Assembly: GCA_964643295.1 (NCBI GenBank)
Contig: CAZXSN010000003.1
Location: 1-64,000 of the forward strand
Reading direction: 5' to 3'
Source: Merdiplasma sp964643295
GTDB lineage: Bacteria; Bacillota; Clostridia; Lachnospirales; Lachnospiraceae
Length of the DNA stretch: 64,000 nucleotides
The translations under genes were made by a program, and so were the position numbers. The notes beneath the pieces were generated by a model that saw only the letters and a program-made list of their open reading frames with translations, was not told the origin of the DNA and did not search any database. Positions 26,363 to 35,328 of the stretch are shown piece by piece. Position 1 is the stretch's first letter. Every line of letters begins with the position of its first letter.

Positions 26363-27336
26363 ACTCTTTTCTCCTCTCCTCTTCCTTTGTTTCACTGCTT
26401 TTTCCGTTCTCTTTTTTGAAGCCTCAGGCTTACGATTCAACCCACTTTCACGCTGCTTTTTCGTCCCTTTGCGTCCCGGCTGAACTTTTTCACCTGTAAA
26501 GCTCCTTTGCACACCTGTTTTGTCCGTTCTTCAAGGTCGTTCCCGTGCTTTTGGCTTATTATAGTCTGCGGATTTCGTGGATAAAATCAATATATTTCTC
26601 TCATTTACAATATTTTAAGGTAAATCAGAATAAGGCAAACGGGCAGGAAGGGACAGCGGGGCGAAACAAAGATAAAGCTTTGCCGCCTGAAAGGGGCATC
26701 CTTCGGGTAAGAATGCCGGAGAGAAACGCCGCGGCAGGAGACATCTTACTTTCCATCCCGAGTGTGATTGAGGATGATCGCGAATCAGGCAGACAGAGCA
26801 CGATACAGCATCTTCTGAACCATCCGCTCCCCTAGCGGATGATAGATAGACTCCTACAGGACTGTTATGTTTCATGTGTACAGCTGCTCTGATGCTTCGA
26901 TCAGTCAGCTGACCGGCGGACAGAAGTCCCCGTTCTGACAAGGGAAAGCAGGTCTTCGAGTATGCCTACCACACTGGAGGAAAGGCCGGAGCAAGGGATC
27001 TTTCCTTTCAGGCTGCGGAGTGTCTGCATAGCTTTGGGGGATTGTCCAGAACGCCTCGAAGGCGGATTCGGGTATGCCTTTCAGGCATGGAAGAGTGATA
27101 CAAAGAAAGCATTTGCCCGGTTGGCTGCAATCGGCTATGATAGGGTGGATGCAGTAGGAAATTTCCCCATCCAAGATGGCGCCATGAACCTTCTTTTCCC
27201 TGAAGAAATCCGGACTTAAGGACCTGCGGGAACGATTCTTTCCTTTATACTAAGATGGCTTTAAGGGAAAGGGCGGAATCGATCAAGGAGGAAATTTTTG
27301 CACCTGATACAGATGGAACTTAAGGAGGAAAAGCGT
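26363..27336. other. 974-bp gene-poor region
   Basis: It contains the upstream region of the transporter, including TATAAT on the minus strand (26558-26563) without a good -35, as expected for an activator-dependent promoter. Further right a short plus-strand frame (26962-27219) ends in a segment like the start of sugar isomerases (LAAIGYDRVDAVGNF), perhaps a gene remnant. No complete gene is supported. Confidence 0.45.
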
Positions 27337-27975
27337 ATGCATAAGGAACGGATCTTTCGTATCACCGCGGCGTTTTCGCTGGTACTTGTTCTTTTCGCCT
27401 GCCTGGGAGGGCAGGATACAGCCAATGCGGAAAACGCGGATGAGACCGCAGTATTATCGGATGCGGAAACAGGCGGCAGCAGCATTCTCGTCGCCTACTT
27501 TTCCGCCACAGGACATACGGAAGCGATCGCGCAGATGCTCTCGGAGGGAATGAATGCGGATCTTTACCAGATCGTTCCCGAGCAGATCTACACGGAGGAG
27601 GATCTGGACTATGGGGATCCCAACAGCCGGACTTCCCTGGAAATGGATGATCCCGACTGCCGCCCGGCGATCGCCGGTTCCGCGGAGGATATGGAAGAAC
27701 AGATGGAGCAGTATGACGTTGTCCTGCTTGGGTATCCGATCTGGTGGGGAGAGGCGCCCCGAATCATGAGTACATTTATGGAGAGTTATGACTTTTCCGG
27801 CAAGACAGTCGCGGCTTTCTGCACTTCTTCCAGCAGCGGGTTTGGCAACAGCGATGAGGCTTTAAAAGACGCTGCCCCGGATGCGAACTGGCTGGATGGC
27901 AAACGGTTTTCTTCGGAAGCGTCCGCCGAGGAAGTGATGGAATGGGCGAATGGCCTAAGTCTCGGGGAGGAGTAA
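27337..27975 (+). CDS. exported flavodoxin (putative lipoprotein)
   Basis: About 212 residues from ATG 27337 (AAGGAGG upstream). A basic N-terminus and hydrophobic segment end in LFAC (Cys22), a plausible lipobox, followed by a short acidic linker. The flavodoxin-like domain has the FMN phosphate loop AYFSATGHTEAIA and the later loop YPIWWGEAPRIMSTF. Flavodoxins are normally cytoplasmic electron carriers; this one appears anchored outside the membrane. Its stop is one base from the start of the next gene, whose C-terminus is a second flavodoxin. Confidence 0.88.
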   Translation: MHKERIFRITAAFSLVLVLFACLGGQDTANAENADETAVLSDAETGGSSILVAYFSATGHTEAIAQMLSEGMNADLYQIVPEQIYTEEDLDYGDPNSRTSLEMDDPDCRPAIAGSAEDMEEQMEQYDVVLLGYPIWWGEAPRIMSTFMESYDFSGKTVAAFCTSSSSGFGNSDEALKDAAPDANWLDGKRFSSEASAEEVMEWANGLSLGEE

Positions 27976-27976
27976 G

Positions 27977-30214
27977 ATGAAACAGCAAGGGAAGGCGAAA
28001 CAGATCTTCAGACATGCGGTGGATGCTGGCCTGATTCTTCTGCTGCCTGTCCAGATGCAGGAAATCCTGATCGGACAAAAAATGCACGAATGGCTGGGCA
28101 CCTGTATGCTGATCCTGCTTTTGCTTCACCAGCTATTAAACTTGGGATGGTGGAAAAACCTGCTGAAAGGCCGTTACACTCCCTCACGGGCCTTTACCGT
28201 AATCTTAAATTTGCTGCTTTTTTTGGATATGGCGGCGCTGGGAGCAAGCGGCATTGTCATGTCCGGGTTTGTGTTTGACTTTCTTCCCATTCGAGGCGGG
28301 ATGGTTGCAGCCAGAAAGCTTCACCTGTTCGCCTCACACTGGGGACTGATCCTGCTCTCGGCCCATGTTGGTCTGCACATGAACCTGTTTTTGCAGATGG
28401 GAAGGAAGCTTTTTCACGTTTCCGGGAAAAGTAAAGCAAGAACTTTTGGCTTACGCTTCGTGGCTGCGGCGCTTTCTCTCTATGGGCTCTATGCCTTTTT
28501 TGTTCAGCGAATCCCGGATTACCTGTTTTTGCAGGCGCACTTTGTTCTGTTTGACGATTCGAAGCCGCCTGTGCTATATTTTCTGGAAACGATCGCCATG
28601 ATCGTGCTCTTCGGCGCGGCGGCCTATTACTTTAATGAGCTTTTGCGTACCTCCGGGAAAGCCGCGAAGGGGAACGCCTTGGGGAAGGTCTTAAAAGTGC
28701 TCTCCTTTGTCATTCCGGCCACGGCTGTTATCCTTGTGGCGGCCGGACTTACGCTGCCCTCCAAGAAGGAACCGTGGCAGTCTGATCCGGCAGAGGTATC
28801 GGAAGAAAGCACTGCGGATCTTACAGAGCCTTTGATAACGAAGGAAGAACCCAGTAAGGAAACTCAGATGACTGAGAAAGAAGAGGCTTTCGGAGAAACC
28901 GGCGAGGCTGAGGATGGCTTTGTGCTCATCAAAGGCGGAACTTATTCCATGGGAAGCCCGGAGGATGAACCGTGGCGGTCCGCGGACGAGACGCAGCACA
29001 CGGTAACAGTCAGTGACTTTTTCATGAGTCCCTATGAGGTGAAACAAAGCGAATACGAGGCCGTGACGGGTGTCAATCCTTCCAATTTTTCCGGAGAGGA
29101 TCTGCCGGTTGAGAATGTCACCTGGCTGGAGGCGGTTTCTTTTTGCAACGCTCTTAGTAAGCGGGAAGGGCTTACTCCCGCCTATACCCTGGAAGGGCAG
29201 ACCGTCACCTGGGACAGAGGGTCAAACGGATACCGGCTGCCTACCGAGGCGGAATGGGAGTATGCCTGCCGGGCAGGGACAACGACACCCTTTAACACGG
29301 AAACGTCCATCAGTCCGAAAGAATCTAACTATTACGGGCATTATCCGTACGAAATCGAGAACAATTACTTCTCGCAGGAGAACTTATCCACCAAACCCGG
29401 GGAGTACCGCCAGACGACGGTGGCCGTGGACAGCTTCTCTCCCAATGCCTGGGGGCTTTTTAACTGTCACGGCAACGTCAGCGAATGGGTGTGGGACTAC
29501 TACGGAGCGTACGATACGGAAAGCGCTTTGGATCCCACAGGTCCCGAAACGGGGACGCGGCGTGTATACCGCGGAGGAGGCTGGAACGATTTTGCTAAAA
29601 ACATGCGCTCCGCCTACCGGGCCACTTTGCCGGAGGATCAGGGAAGCTTTAACCTGGGTATGCGCCTGGTGCGAAACGCGGTAAACGGTTTCGGGAGTGT
29701 TGCCACGACAGGAATAGAGGATAAGAAGACAGATACCGGGAAGGTGCTGATCGCCTTCTTCTCCTGGGGAGGGAACACAAGAGGAATCGCGAAGAAGATC
29801 CAGTCTCAGACCGGAGCGGATCTTTTTGAGATTGAACTTACGAAACCTTACTCTGAGGACTATAATACGGTTTTAGAGCAGGCGCAGCATGACCAGAACG
29901 TGCAGGCCAGGCCGGAGATCAAAGGTGAGGTGGAGGATTTTGACCAGTATGACCGCATCCTTTTAGGCTACCCCAACTGGTGGGCCTCGATCCCCATGCC
30001 GATTGCCTCCTTCCTCGAAGCATATGATTTTTCCGGGAAAACGATCATTCCCTTCTGCTCTCACGGAGGAGGGCGTTTCGGTCAGAGTCTGACGGCCATC
30101 ACGAAACTGGCTCCGGATGCCATCCTGGGAGAACCTCTCTCCGTCCACTATTCCGGCGGGGATACGTTGGAGGAGGAGATCACGGCGTGGCTTGAGGAAA
30201 ACCAGATCCTGTAA
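27977..30214 (+). CDS. membrane DUF4405-like / SUMF1-like / flavodoxin three-domain fusion
   Basis: 745 residues. Residues 1-260 are a membrane module with about six or seven hydrophobic segments and histidines at 37, 51, 116, 121, 130 and 134, resembling DUF4405 cytochrome-b-like proteins and possibly binding haem. A charged linker (265-312) leads to a SUMF1/formylglycine-generating-enzyme-like domain (about 315-568: VLIKGGTYSMGSPEDE; YRLPTEAEWEYACRAG; GNVSEWVWDYYG; VYRGGGWND). This lacks the cysteine pair used by true FGE near its end. Residues 588-745 are a flavodoxin (AFFSWGGNTRGIAKKI; GYPNWWASIPMPIASF). GGAGGAG precedes the ATG. It is probably an extracytoplasmic electron-transfer protein working with the preceding flavodoxin. 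Start, stop and frame are continuous, so the fusion looks real. Confidence 0.85.
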   Translation: MKQQGKAKQIFRHAVDAGLILLLPVQMQEILIGQKMHEWLGTCMLILLLLHQLLNLGWWKNLLKGRYTPSRAFTVILNLLLFLDMAALGASGIVMSGFVFDFLPIRGGMVAARKLHLFASHWGLILLSAHVGLHMNLFLQMGRKLFHVSGKSKARTFGLRFVAAALSLYGLYAFFVQRIPDYLFLQAHFVLFDDSKPPVLYFLETIAMIVLFGAAAYYFNELLRTSGKAAKGNALGKVLKVLSFVIPATAVILVAAGLTLPSKKEPWQSDPAEVSEESTADLTEPLITKEEPSKETQMTEKEEAFGETGEAEDGFVLIKGGTYSMGSPEDEPWRSADETQHTVTVSDFFMSPYEVKQSEYEAVTGVNPSNFSGEDLPVENVTWLEAVSFCNALSKREGLTPAYTLEGQTVTWDRGSNGYRLPTEAEWEYACRAGTTTPFNTETSISPKESNYYGHYPYEIENNYFSQENLSTKPGEYRQTTVAVDSFSPNAWGLFNCHGNVSEWVWDYYGAYDTESALDPTGPETGTRRVYRGGGWNDFAKNMRSAYRATLPEDQGSFNLGMRLVRNAVNGFGSVATTGIEDKKTDTGKVLIAFFSWGGNTRGIAKKIQSQTGADLFEIELTKPYSEDYNTVLEQAQHDQNVQARPEIKGEVEDFDQYDRILLGYPNWWASIPMPIASFLEAYDFSGKTIIPFCSHGGGRFGQSLTAITKLAPDAILGEPLSVHYSGGDTLEEEITAWLEENQIL

Positions 30215-30244
30215 CAAGCGAAACGCATGGGAAGGAGGAAACTT

Positions 30245-30577
30245 ATGGCAGTTACCATGAATCTTTACTATACTGGCAGGGACGGCGCGGCAAGGAAGTT
30301 CGCGCGGGAGATGACGGAAAGCGGCGTGGCCGCGCGTATTCGCGCCGAGGAGGGAAATCTAAGATACGAATACTTCTTCCCGATGGAGGATGAGGAGACG
30401 GTGCTGTTAATCGACAGCTGGCTTTCTCAGGAGGCCCTGGATGCGCACCATGCCTCACCGATGATGCGGGAGGTTGCCAGACTGCGGGAAAAGTACGATC
30501 TGCATATGAGGGCGGAGCGGTACACCCGCGAAGAGGAGGCAGAAAGCGCGGCCGATTCAGCCTTCCTTCGAAGATAA
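30245..30577 (+). CDS. antibiotic biosynthesis monooxygenase (ABM/YgiN-like)
   Basis: About 110 residues from ATG 30245 with AAGGAGG upstream. It has the small ferredoxin-like ABM fold: an initial strand (AVTMNLYYT), RYEYFFPMEDEETVLLIDSW, and the family ending pattern W…ALDAHHASPMM. YgiN-type members act on quinones or are dimeric cofactor-free monooxygenases. It lies between the flavodoxin fusion and a CMD-cupin gene on the same strand, consistent with quinone or aromatic redox chemistry. Confidence 0.85.
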   Translation: MAVTMNLYYTGRDGAARKFAREMTESGVAARIRAEEGNLRYEYFFPMEDEETVLLIDSWLSQEALDAHHASPMMREVARLREKYDLHMRAERYTREEEAESAADSAFLRR

Positions 30578-30612
30578 GTTACTTTAAGGTTTAGGATCAG
30601 GAGGAAAGTACA

Positions 30613-31371
30613 ATGAAGGAAAAGATTACACAGACGGCGGGCAGAATGCAGTTAGGAGACTTCGCTCCGGATTTTGCTCATTACAACGATGACATTCTCT
30701 TTGGGGAGAACTGGAATTCCGGAGGGATCGACTTAAAAACGCGCTGCATCATCACGGTGGTGGCGCTGGTAAGCTCCGGGATTACCGATTCCTCGCTGGT
30801 GCATCATCTGCAGAATGCCAAGGCGCATGGGGTGACCAAAGAGGAGATGGTTGCGGTGATCACGCACACGGCCTTCTACGCGGGGTGGCCGAAGGGCTGG
30901 GCGGCGTTTCGCCTGGCAAAGGAAGTATGGCCGGAGGAGTCCTCACCGCAGATGGATAAGGATACTTACCAGCAGAGCATCTTTTTCCCCATCGGGGCAC
31001 CAAACGAGTCTTACGCGGCCTACTTTGTCGGACAGAGCTACTTAGCGCCGATTTCCGGTCAGGAATTCCCCATGTCTAATGTCACCTTTGAACCGGGCTG
31101 CCGCAACAACTGGCACATTCACCATGCCAAAAGCGGCGGCGGACAGATGTTGATCTGTGTCGGCGGCAGAGGCTGGTATCAGGAATGGGGAAAAGAGGCG
31201 AAAGAGATGACTCCCGGCAGCGTGATCGCGATTCCCGAAGGGGTAAAACATTGGCACGGAGCCGCGAAGGACAGCTGGTTTTCCCACATCGCCTTTGAGA
31301 TTCCCGGAACGGAAAGCTCCAACGAGTGGCTGGAACCGGTAAGCGATCAGGAGTATGAGAGCCTGAGCTGA
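30613..31371 (+). CDS. carboxymuconolactone decarboxylase-like domain fused to cupin
   Basis: 252 residues. The N-terminal ~110 residues are a CMD/AhpD-like helical domain (DLKTRCIITVVALVSSGITD; VHHLQNAKAHGVTKEEMVAV) that lacks the CxxC of AhpD peroxidases. The C-terminal half is a cupin with metal-binding motifs NNWHIHHAKSGGGQM and GVKHWHGAAKD. Such CMD-cupin proteins are common in anaerobe redox operons with flavodoxins. AGGAGGAAAG lies upstream of the ATG and the gene is followed by a clear terminator. Function unproven; likely oxidoreductive or isomerising. Confidence 0.88.
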   Translation: MKEKITQTAGRMQLGDFAPDFAHYNDDILFGENWNSGGIDLKTRCIITVVALVSSGITDSSLVHHLQNAKAHGVTKEEMVAVITHTAFYAGWPKGWAAFRLAKEVWPEESSPQMDKDTYQQSIFFPIGAPNESYAAYFVGQSYLAPISGQEFPMSNVTFEPGCRNNWHIHHAKSGGGQMLICVGGRGWYQEWGKEAKEMTPGSVIAIPEGVKHWHGAAKDSWFSHIAFEIPGTESSNEWLEPVSDQEYESLS

Positions 31372-31391
31372 CATTTGCGGAGCGCGAAAGC

Positions 31392-31454
31392 GAACACGCA
31401 AAAGAAAAGCACAAACACACAGAAGAAAAGCACAGACACACAAAGAAAAACGGG
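31392..31454. repeat. 21-bp imperfect tandem repeat, about three copies
   Basis: Units starting at 31392, 31413 and 31434 share the pattern (A)ACACRCA-AAGAAAAG-CAC. It lies between the CMD-cupin stop and its terminator. Confidence 0.6.
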
Positions 31455-31479
31455 GGACGTTTAAGTCCCCTCGTTTTTA
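31446..31479 (+). terminator. terminator of the flavodoxin/cupin operon
   Basis: A-rich start, stem GGGGAC/GTCCCC with flanking ACG/CGT-type pairs, then TTTTT on the plus strand. The A-rich 5' side means it may also work for the convergent gene at 31539. Confidence 0.85.
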
Positions 31480-31538
31480 TCCGCTTAATGTCTTTCCAAA
31501 TAGTGGACGACTCTTGTCAGGCAGAGACTGCCAAAAGA

Positions 31539-31892
31539 TCAGTCCCTCTCCTCTTCCGCTTTCTTTTTCTCTTCCGCATCCTCTTCCGTTTTCTCTTCCG
31601 ACTGCGCCTCTGCTTTTGCCTTCTCTTCTGCCTGGAGAAGTTTTTCCTTTTTCTCCTGGGCAGCTTTATAGGCCTCTTTCGTAAGATCCGTCCAGACCTC
31701 TTTCGTTTCGCTGTACATCTTCACATAGATTTCCTCAAAGTCATCAATGGTTGGACAGAAACCGCGTTCTTCGGTTTTTTTCTGGTAAAAGTCCTGATAC
31801 TCCTGCAGGATCTCATCTATGCGGATTTTGGCGTCATCGATGATCCCGTGAAGCTTTTCCTCGTATTCATCCTTTTCCGTTTTCTCACTCAT
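31539..31892 (-). CDS. small charged coiled-coil protein, function unknown
   Basis: 117 residues, with GGAAGGAG upstream of the ATG. No signal peptide or membrane segment. It begins with a helix (YEEKLHGIIDDAKIRIDEIL), has a middle segment TEERGFCPTIDDFEEIYVKM, and ends in a highly charged Lys/Glu/Ala helix from residue 80 on. I recognise no family. It lies convergent with the CMD-cupin operon and may share its bidirectional terminator. Confidence 0.65.
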   Translation of the reverse strand: MSEKTEKDEYEEKLHGIIDDAKIRIDEILQEYQDFYQKKTEERGFCPTIDDFEEIYVKMYSETKEVWTDLTKEAYKAAQEKKEKLLQAEEKAKAEAQSEEKTEEDAEEKKKAEEERD

Positions 31893-32253
31893 CGTTTTTC
31901 TCCTTCCTCCCAGGCTGTCTTTTGATAAGCATACCGCCGACTTTAGATCCCGTCAATACCTGAAATGTCAGGAAGTTTCCCTGCCGCGAAACTTTCTTCC
32001 CGGGAGAAAAAACGCGGGACAAAGACTGCTTAAGAAAGGCAGCGGCTGCGGTATTCTCCCGGGGAAAGAGCGCAGGTCTTGAAGCACACGACAATTTCCT
32101 ACTCACCTTATGACGCCTAAATCTTGAAATGACCTTTCTTTTTCTGGGGTTTGAGACACAGGGGAAAAGATTAACACGGAGGGAGGGAACTCCCTTCGGG
32201 CTGCTTCTCTCCTCTTTCGCCGGAAGGCCGCTTTATTCTTGCCGCGTGGCTTT
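31893..32253. other. 361-bp intergenic region, nothing recognised
   Basis: It lies between the coiled-coil gene start and the DegV stop on the same strand. It should hold the terminator of DegV and the promoter of the small gene, but neither is clear by eye. Confidence 0.5.
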
Positions 32254-33141
32254 TTAAGCCCGTTCAATATATCCGAATCCGACAGGCCGCGGGCCGGTAT
32301 GGACACCGATGGTGGCGCCGATCTGGATGGGGACGAAATCCGGCAGACGGCCAAACCGCTCCTGAAACAGGCCTCGAACCTGTTCAAAAAAGGGTTCTGC
32401 CTCCTGCCTGTCATACCCCCAGCCCATGGCATAGCTGTAGTGCTCGAGGTCCAGCTTCTGTTCCTGGATCACGCCGCGGATCACTTCCACTACCCTCGAA
32501 TAGGAACGCCTGCGTCCGATGCACATGCCAACGGGGAACAGTTCTCCGCTGCCGAAGCGGATGATGGGCCGAATCCCCATACCCTTCATCGCCAGATCCG
32601 CCAGTTTTCCGATGCGTCCCCCATGAGCGAGATAGGAAAGATTCTCAATCGTAAAATAGATCGCCGAGTGCTTTTTGATGACTTCCCCGCGTTCAAAAGT
32701 TTCCTCCAGGGTATGCCCCTCCCTTGCGTAACGGGAAAGCTCCAGCAGCAAAAGCCCCTGCAGACCGGTGGCAAGCGTCGAATTGACGACACGGATCGTT
32801 CTCTGCGGGTAATCCTCAGCGACCATCTCCGCCGCGTTCACCGCGCAGGAATAGGAACCGGAAAACTTCTCTGTCAGGCAGTAGCAAAGGACATCGATTC
32901 CCCGGCTGGCATATTTTGTAAAGACATCCGCGTAATCCTGCACATTTGGCATGGAGGTCTGCGGATAAATGTCCGGGTGTTCCACGCAGTGCGCGAAGAA
33001 ATCGTGCACATCCAGTTCCACCGCTTCCTTTAGATAATGCTCTCCGTCCAGTGAGATATAATACGGGATGATCTCAATGCCTGCCCCTTGTAGCTGCTCT
33101 GGTGTCAGGTCACAGCTGCCATCCGAAAGTATCTGAAACAT
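32254..33141 (-). CDS. DegV family protein
   Basis: 295 residues with AAGGAG upstream of the ATG. Family features: ILSDGSCDLTPEQL at the N-terminus, IPYYISLDG, TSMPNVQDYADVF (TSxP fatty-acid pocket), LTEKFSGSYSCAVNAA, VNSTLATGLQGLL, and LSYLAHGGRIGKLADL. DegV proteins bind fatty acids, acting with FakA in fatty-acid phosphorylation; this one is alone, as extra DegV paralogues often are. Cytoplasmic. Confidence 0.92.
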   Translation of the reverse strand: MFQILSDGSCDLTPEQLQGAGIEIIPYYISLDGEHYLKEAVELDVHDFFAHCVEHPDIYPQTSMPNVQDYADVFTKYASRGIDVLCYCLTEKFSGSYSCAVNAAEMVAEDYPQRTIRVVNSTLATGLQGLLLLELSRYAREGHTLEETFERGEVIKKHSAIYFTIENLSYLAHGGRIGKLADLAMKGMGIRPIIRFGSGELFPVGMCIGRRRSYSRVVEVIRGVIQEQKLDLEHYSYAMGWGYDRQEAEPFFEQVRGLFQERFGRLPDFVPIQIGATIGVHTGPRPVGFGYIERA

Positions 33142-33648
33142 GAAAATCTCCTTCTGCGTTGTAGTCTTTTATTATGCAGGAAAAAGGCTGGGCACTGTTT
33201 TTCCCTCAAGCCTTTTTCTCCTCGAAGGAATCTTCCCGCCTGCGGGAAAACTCATGGCGGGTTCCTCAGGCAGGGGAGCATCTGGAGAAAAGAGGAGTAC
33301 GCACCAGATCATGCGTTCCAGTTGGGGGGAGAGGTTCCCCGTTTGTCCCGGAAAAAAGGATTTCCTCTCTTCTCCTTCGATTTTTCAAACCGCCTTTAGC
33401 GGTTTGACAGCCCCTTTTATATAGTGTACGCATCTATGAGAAATTTTCAAGTGTTTTTAGAAGTTCCGCCCGACTTTTCTCATGTCTCCAGGAAACGGAC
33501 ACGGGATGAGCGGACTGTAAGGAAAACCTGAGAGTCCGGGAAACATTTGCTTTCAGCAAACCCATCTGTCCGCTTCAGAAAGACAACTGTTTCCCGCCTG
33601 CTGAAATCTTCGGTTTTGGGCAGACTGAAAGGTTTTGCCGGATGAAGA
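33142..33648. other. 507-bp region without gene
   Basis: It contains a perfect hairpin CAAACCGC-CTTTA-GCGGTTTG (33386-33406) not followed by a T-run on either strand. Otherwise nothing is recognised. Confidence 0.5.
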
Positions 33649-34198
33649 TCAGTTTTGCAGATCCGGAGGGGACTTTGAGCAGGAAAGGAGGAAACGTTCG
33701 GGGACTGCCATTTTCGACAACATCCTTCCATTTGGATTTCCCTGCTGTTTCCTTCCTGCTTTCGCGTAGAGACCGCCATAATACATCGCCATGCTTTCTT
33801 TGGTGATCACATTGGAGCATTCCGCACCAGCGGACAGGCCGTCTCTTGCCTGGTTCCAGGGATCCTCCAGATGAGTCAGCTGACTGAGCCATTGGGCATT
33901 GTGGCTGGCATAATTGCTCTAAGACTCTGTCAATCGTATCTTTTTGATTATCCGACAGGTCACCGTCGCCGCCGGTTTCATCTTCCGCGCTTACCTTATA
34001 CGTTCCCTTTGTCTTGAAGAAAAGTTCGGGGCAGATCGGACCATTGGCCCAGGCCTCAAAGTCCTCATCAAAAAGAGGAGAATCGTCCCAGACAAGAGAC
34101 CATGCCTGAGCATAATAGCACAGCTTCTGGAGTTTTATGGTCGACATGGGGCCAGACCGCTCCAGGATATACCGCGCGGTATCAAAAACATCCGCCAT
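33649..34198 (-). pseudogene. Panacea-domain (DUF4065, SocA-like) antitoxin-type gene, frameshifted
   Basis: From ATG 34196-34198 the frame reads DVFDTARYILERSGPMSTIK, then LQKLCYYAQAWSLVWDD and LFDEDFEAWANGPICPEL, the hallmark start of Panacea/DUF4065 proteins. After IDRVLEQ (near 33925) homology moves to another frame: YASHNAQWLSQLTHLEDPWNQ, then AGAECSNVITKESMAMYYG, ending at the TGA at 33649-33651. One base is missing or extra there. The intact family neutralises diverse toxins. No obvious toxin gene adjoins; the nearest upstream gene on this strand encodes a degenerate PD-(D/E)XK protein. It could be a real pseudogene or a sequencing error. Confidence 0.8.
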
Positions 34199-34437
34199 TA
34201 CGCGCCCCTCCTTTTCAAAAGGACAGAGGTGATCAAGCCGCAGGAAAATCTTCAGCAAAGCAAGAAAATTTGAATGTACTGTGCTTACCAGAAGGTTTCA
34301 TTCTGAATCGAAAATGACACCAGAAAGTATGGAAAGCCCTTTATTATTTGCCAGGGGCATATGCGTCAGTCATCCCGGGCAGTCTCTTACGATCTTGTGT
34401 GTTTACGTTTTGCTGCTGTTTTTTTGCCTGCAGCTTT

Positions 34438-35094
34438 CTAATTCAGCTTAGGATCACTCTCATTTATAGAGTATGAACTGGGGCGATCCATGTATAATAA
34501 GAAATCCTTCAGTGCCGGTGAGATATCACCGGTGCGCCCTTTCATGTTGAAGAAACGATAGTAGATTCCGCTGTTTAGTATAATGTTCGGATCCTCCTGC
34601 GCACGGTCGCTGAAGCTGTACTGATAAAACCCGCATCCGAATGGATCGGATTTGCACAGATAGAGCATGTAGCAGGGACTGAAATTTTCCATGCCCTGTT
34701 CGTCCTGCAAAAGAGAGACGCAGGCAGGAAAGAGCCTGCCATCATCTGACAGGATCTTATCTCCGATAAGCTGCAGGCAGATGTAGTACTCGGATTTTCC
34801 GTCACCGGAAACAGCCTTCAGCTGGATGCCGGATTCGCAGTAATACTCAATCAGCGATGCGTCAAACTTTTCGTGATTTTTGTAGCAGCTGTCATCAGGG
34901 AAAATTTCAGGGTCGTCTTTGTGAAAGCGGATATACTGGATTGATCCAATCTGAATCTGCGGCAGCAAAAGCCGCAGCACTTTCATGCAGATCAAAGGGT
35001 TCAGCATGACGGTGGAAAACATATATCTGTCCATAACAGCAATGTTGTCAAAGTCAGGGTACGGGAAATCCCGAAGATCTTTTTCAGTGAACAT
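34438..35094 (-). CDS. degenerate PD-(D/E)XK nuclease-family (Rpn/transposase-like) protein
   Basis: 218 residues; AGGAGG upstream of the ATG. The start (DRYMFSTVMLNPLICMKVLR, then LLLPQIQIGSIQYI) and end (ALKDFLLYMDRPSS) match PD-(D/E)XK family transposase/Rpn-like proteins common in Clostridia. In the core where the family usually has LDVY…D…YNIEMQ, this reads IQLKAVSGDGKSEYYICLQ (about 90-108). The first Asp is Lys and the Glu of the E-x-Q/K position is Cys. The protein is also shorter than the usual ~300 residues. It is probably catalytically dead or repurposed. Confidence 0.65.
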   Translation of the reverse strand: MFTEKDLRDFPYPDFDNIAVMDRYMFSTVMLNPLICMKVLRLLLPQIQIGSIQYIRFHKDDPEIFPDDSCYKNHEKFDASLIEYYCESGIQLKAVSGDGKSEYYICLQLIGDKILSDDGRLFPACVSLLQDEQGMENFSPCYMLYLCKSDPFGCGFYQYSFSDRAQEDPNIILNSGIYYRFFNMKGRTGDISPALKDFLLYMDRPSSYSINESDPKLN

Positions 35095-35328
35095 CCTCTC
35101 TTCCTCCTATCTCGTTTTTGAGGTCAGAAAAAAATGCCTGCGGCACAGCCATGAGGAGAACTCCCCGTCAACCGGTTCAGCGCGAAACCTTTCTCATGGG
35201 TTTCAGCATATCTCTATGCCTAAAGAAAAGTTCACCCTTCATCCTTAACAGTTCAAGCAGAAAACAGTTCAACATTTACGGTTTATGGAAAATCAAAAAT
35301 CGAAAACAGTTGATTTCCTCCATGCGGT
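35095..35328. other. intergenic region, nothing recognised
   Basis: The stretch between the PD-(D/E)XK-like gene and the tRNA-like element shows no supported gene. Confidence 0.4.

Noticed and set aside
26962..27219. 85-codon plus-strand frame with an isomerase-like stretch
   Set aside because: Only a short motif (LAAIGYDRVDAVGNF) resembles a family; no ribosome binding site; perhaps a remnant.
31392..31454. 21-bp tandem repeat considered as a CRISPR-like array
   Set aside because: Units are contiguous without spacers and only about three copies exist.
33386..33406. perfect hairpin CAAACCGC/GCGGTTTG
   Set aside because: No T-run on either strand, so not called as a terminator.
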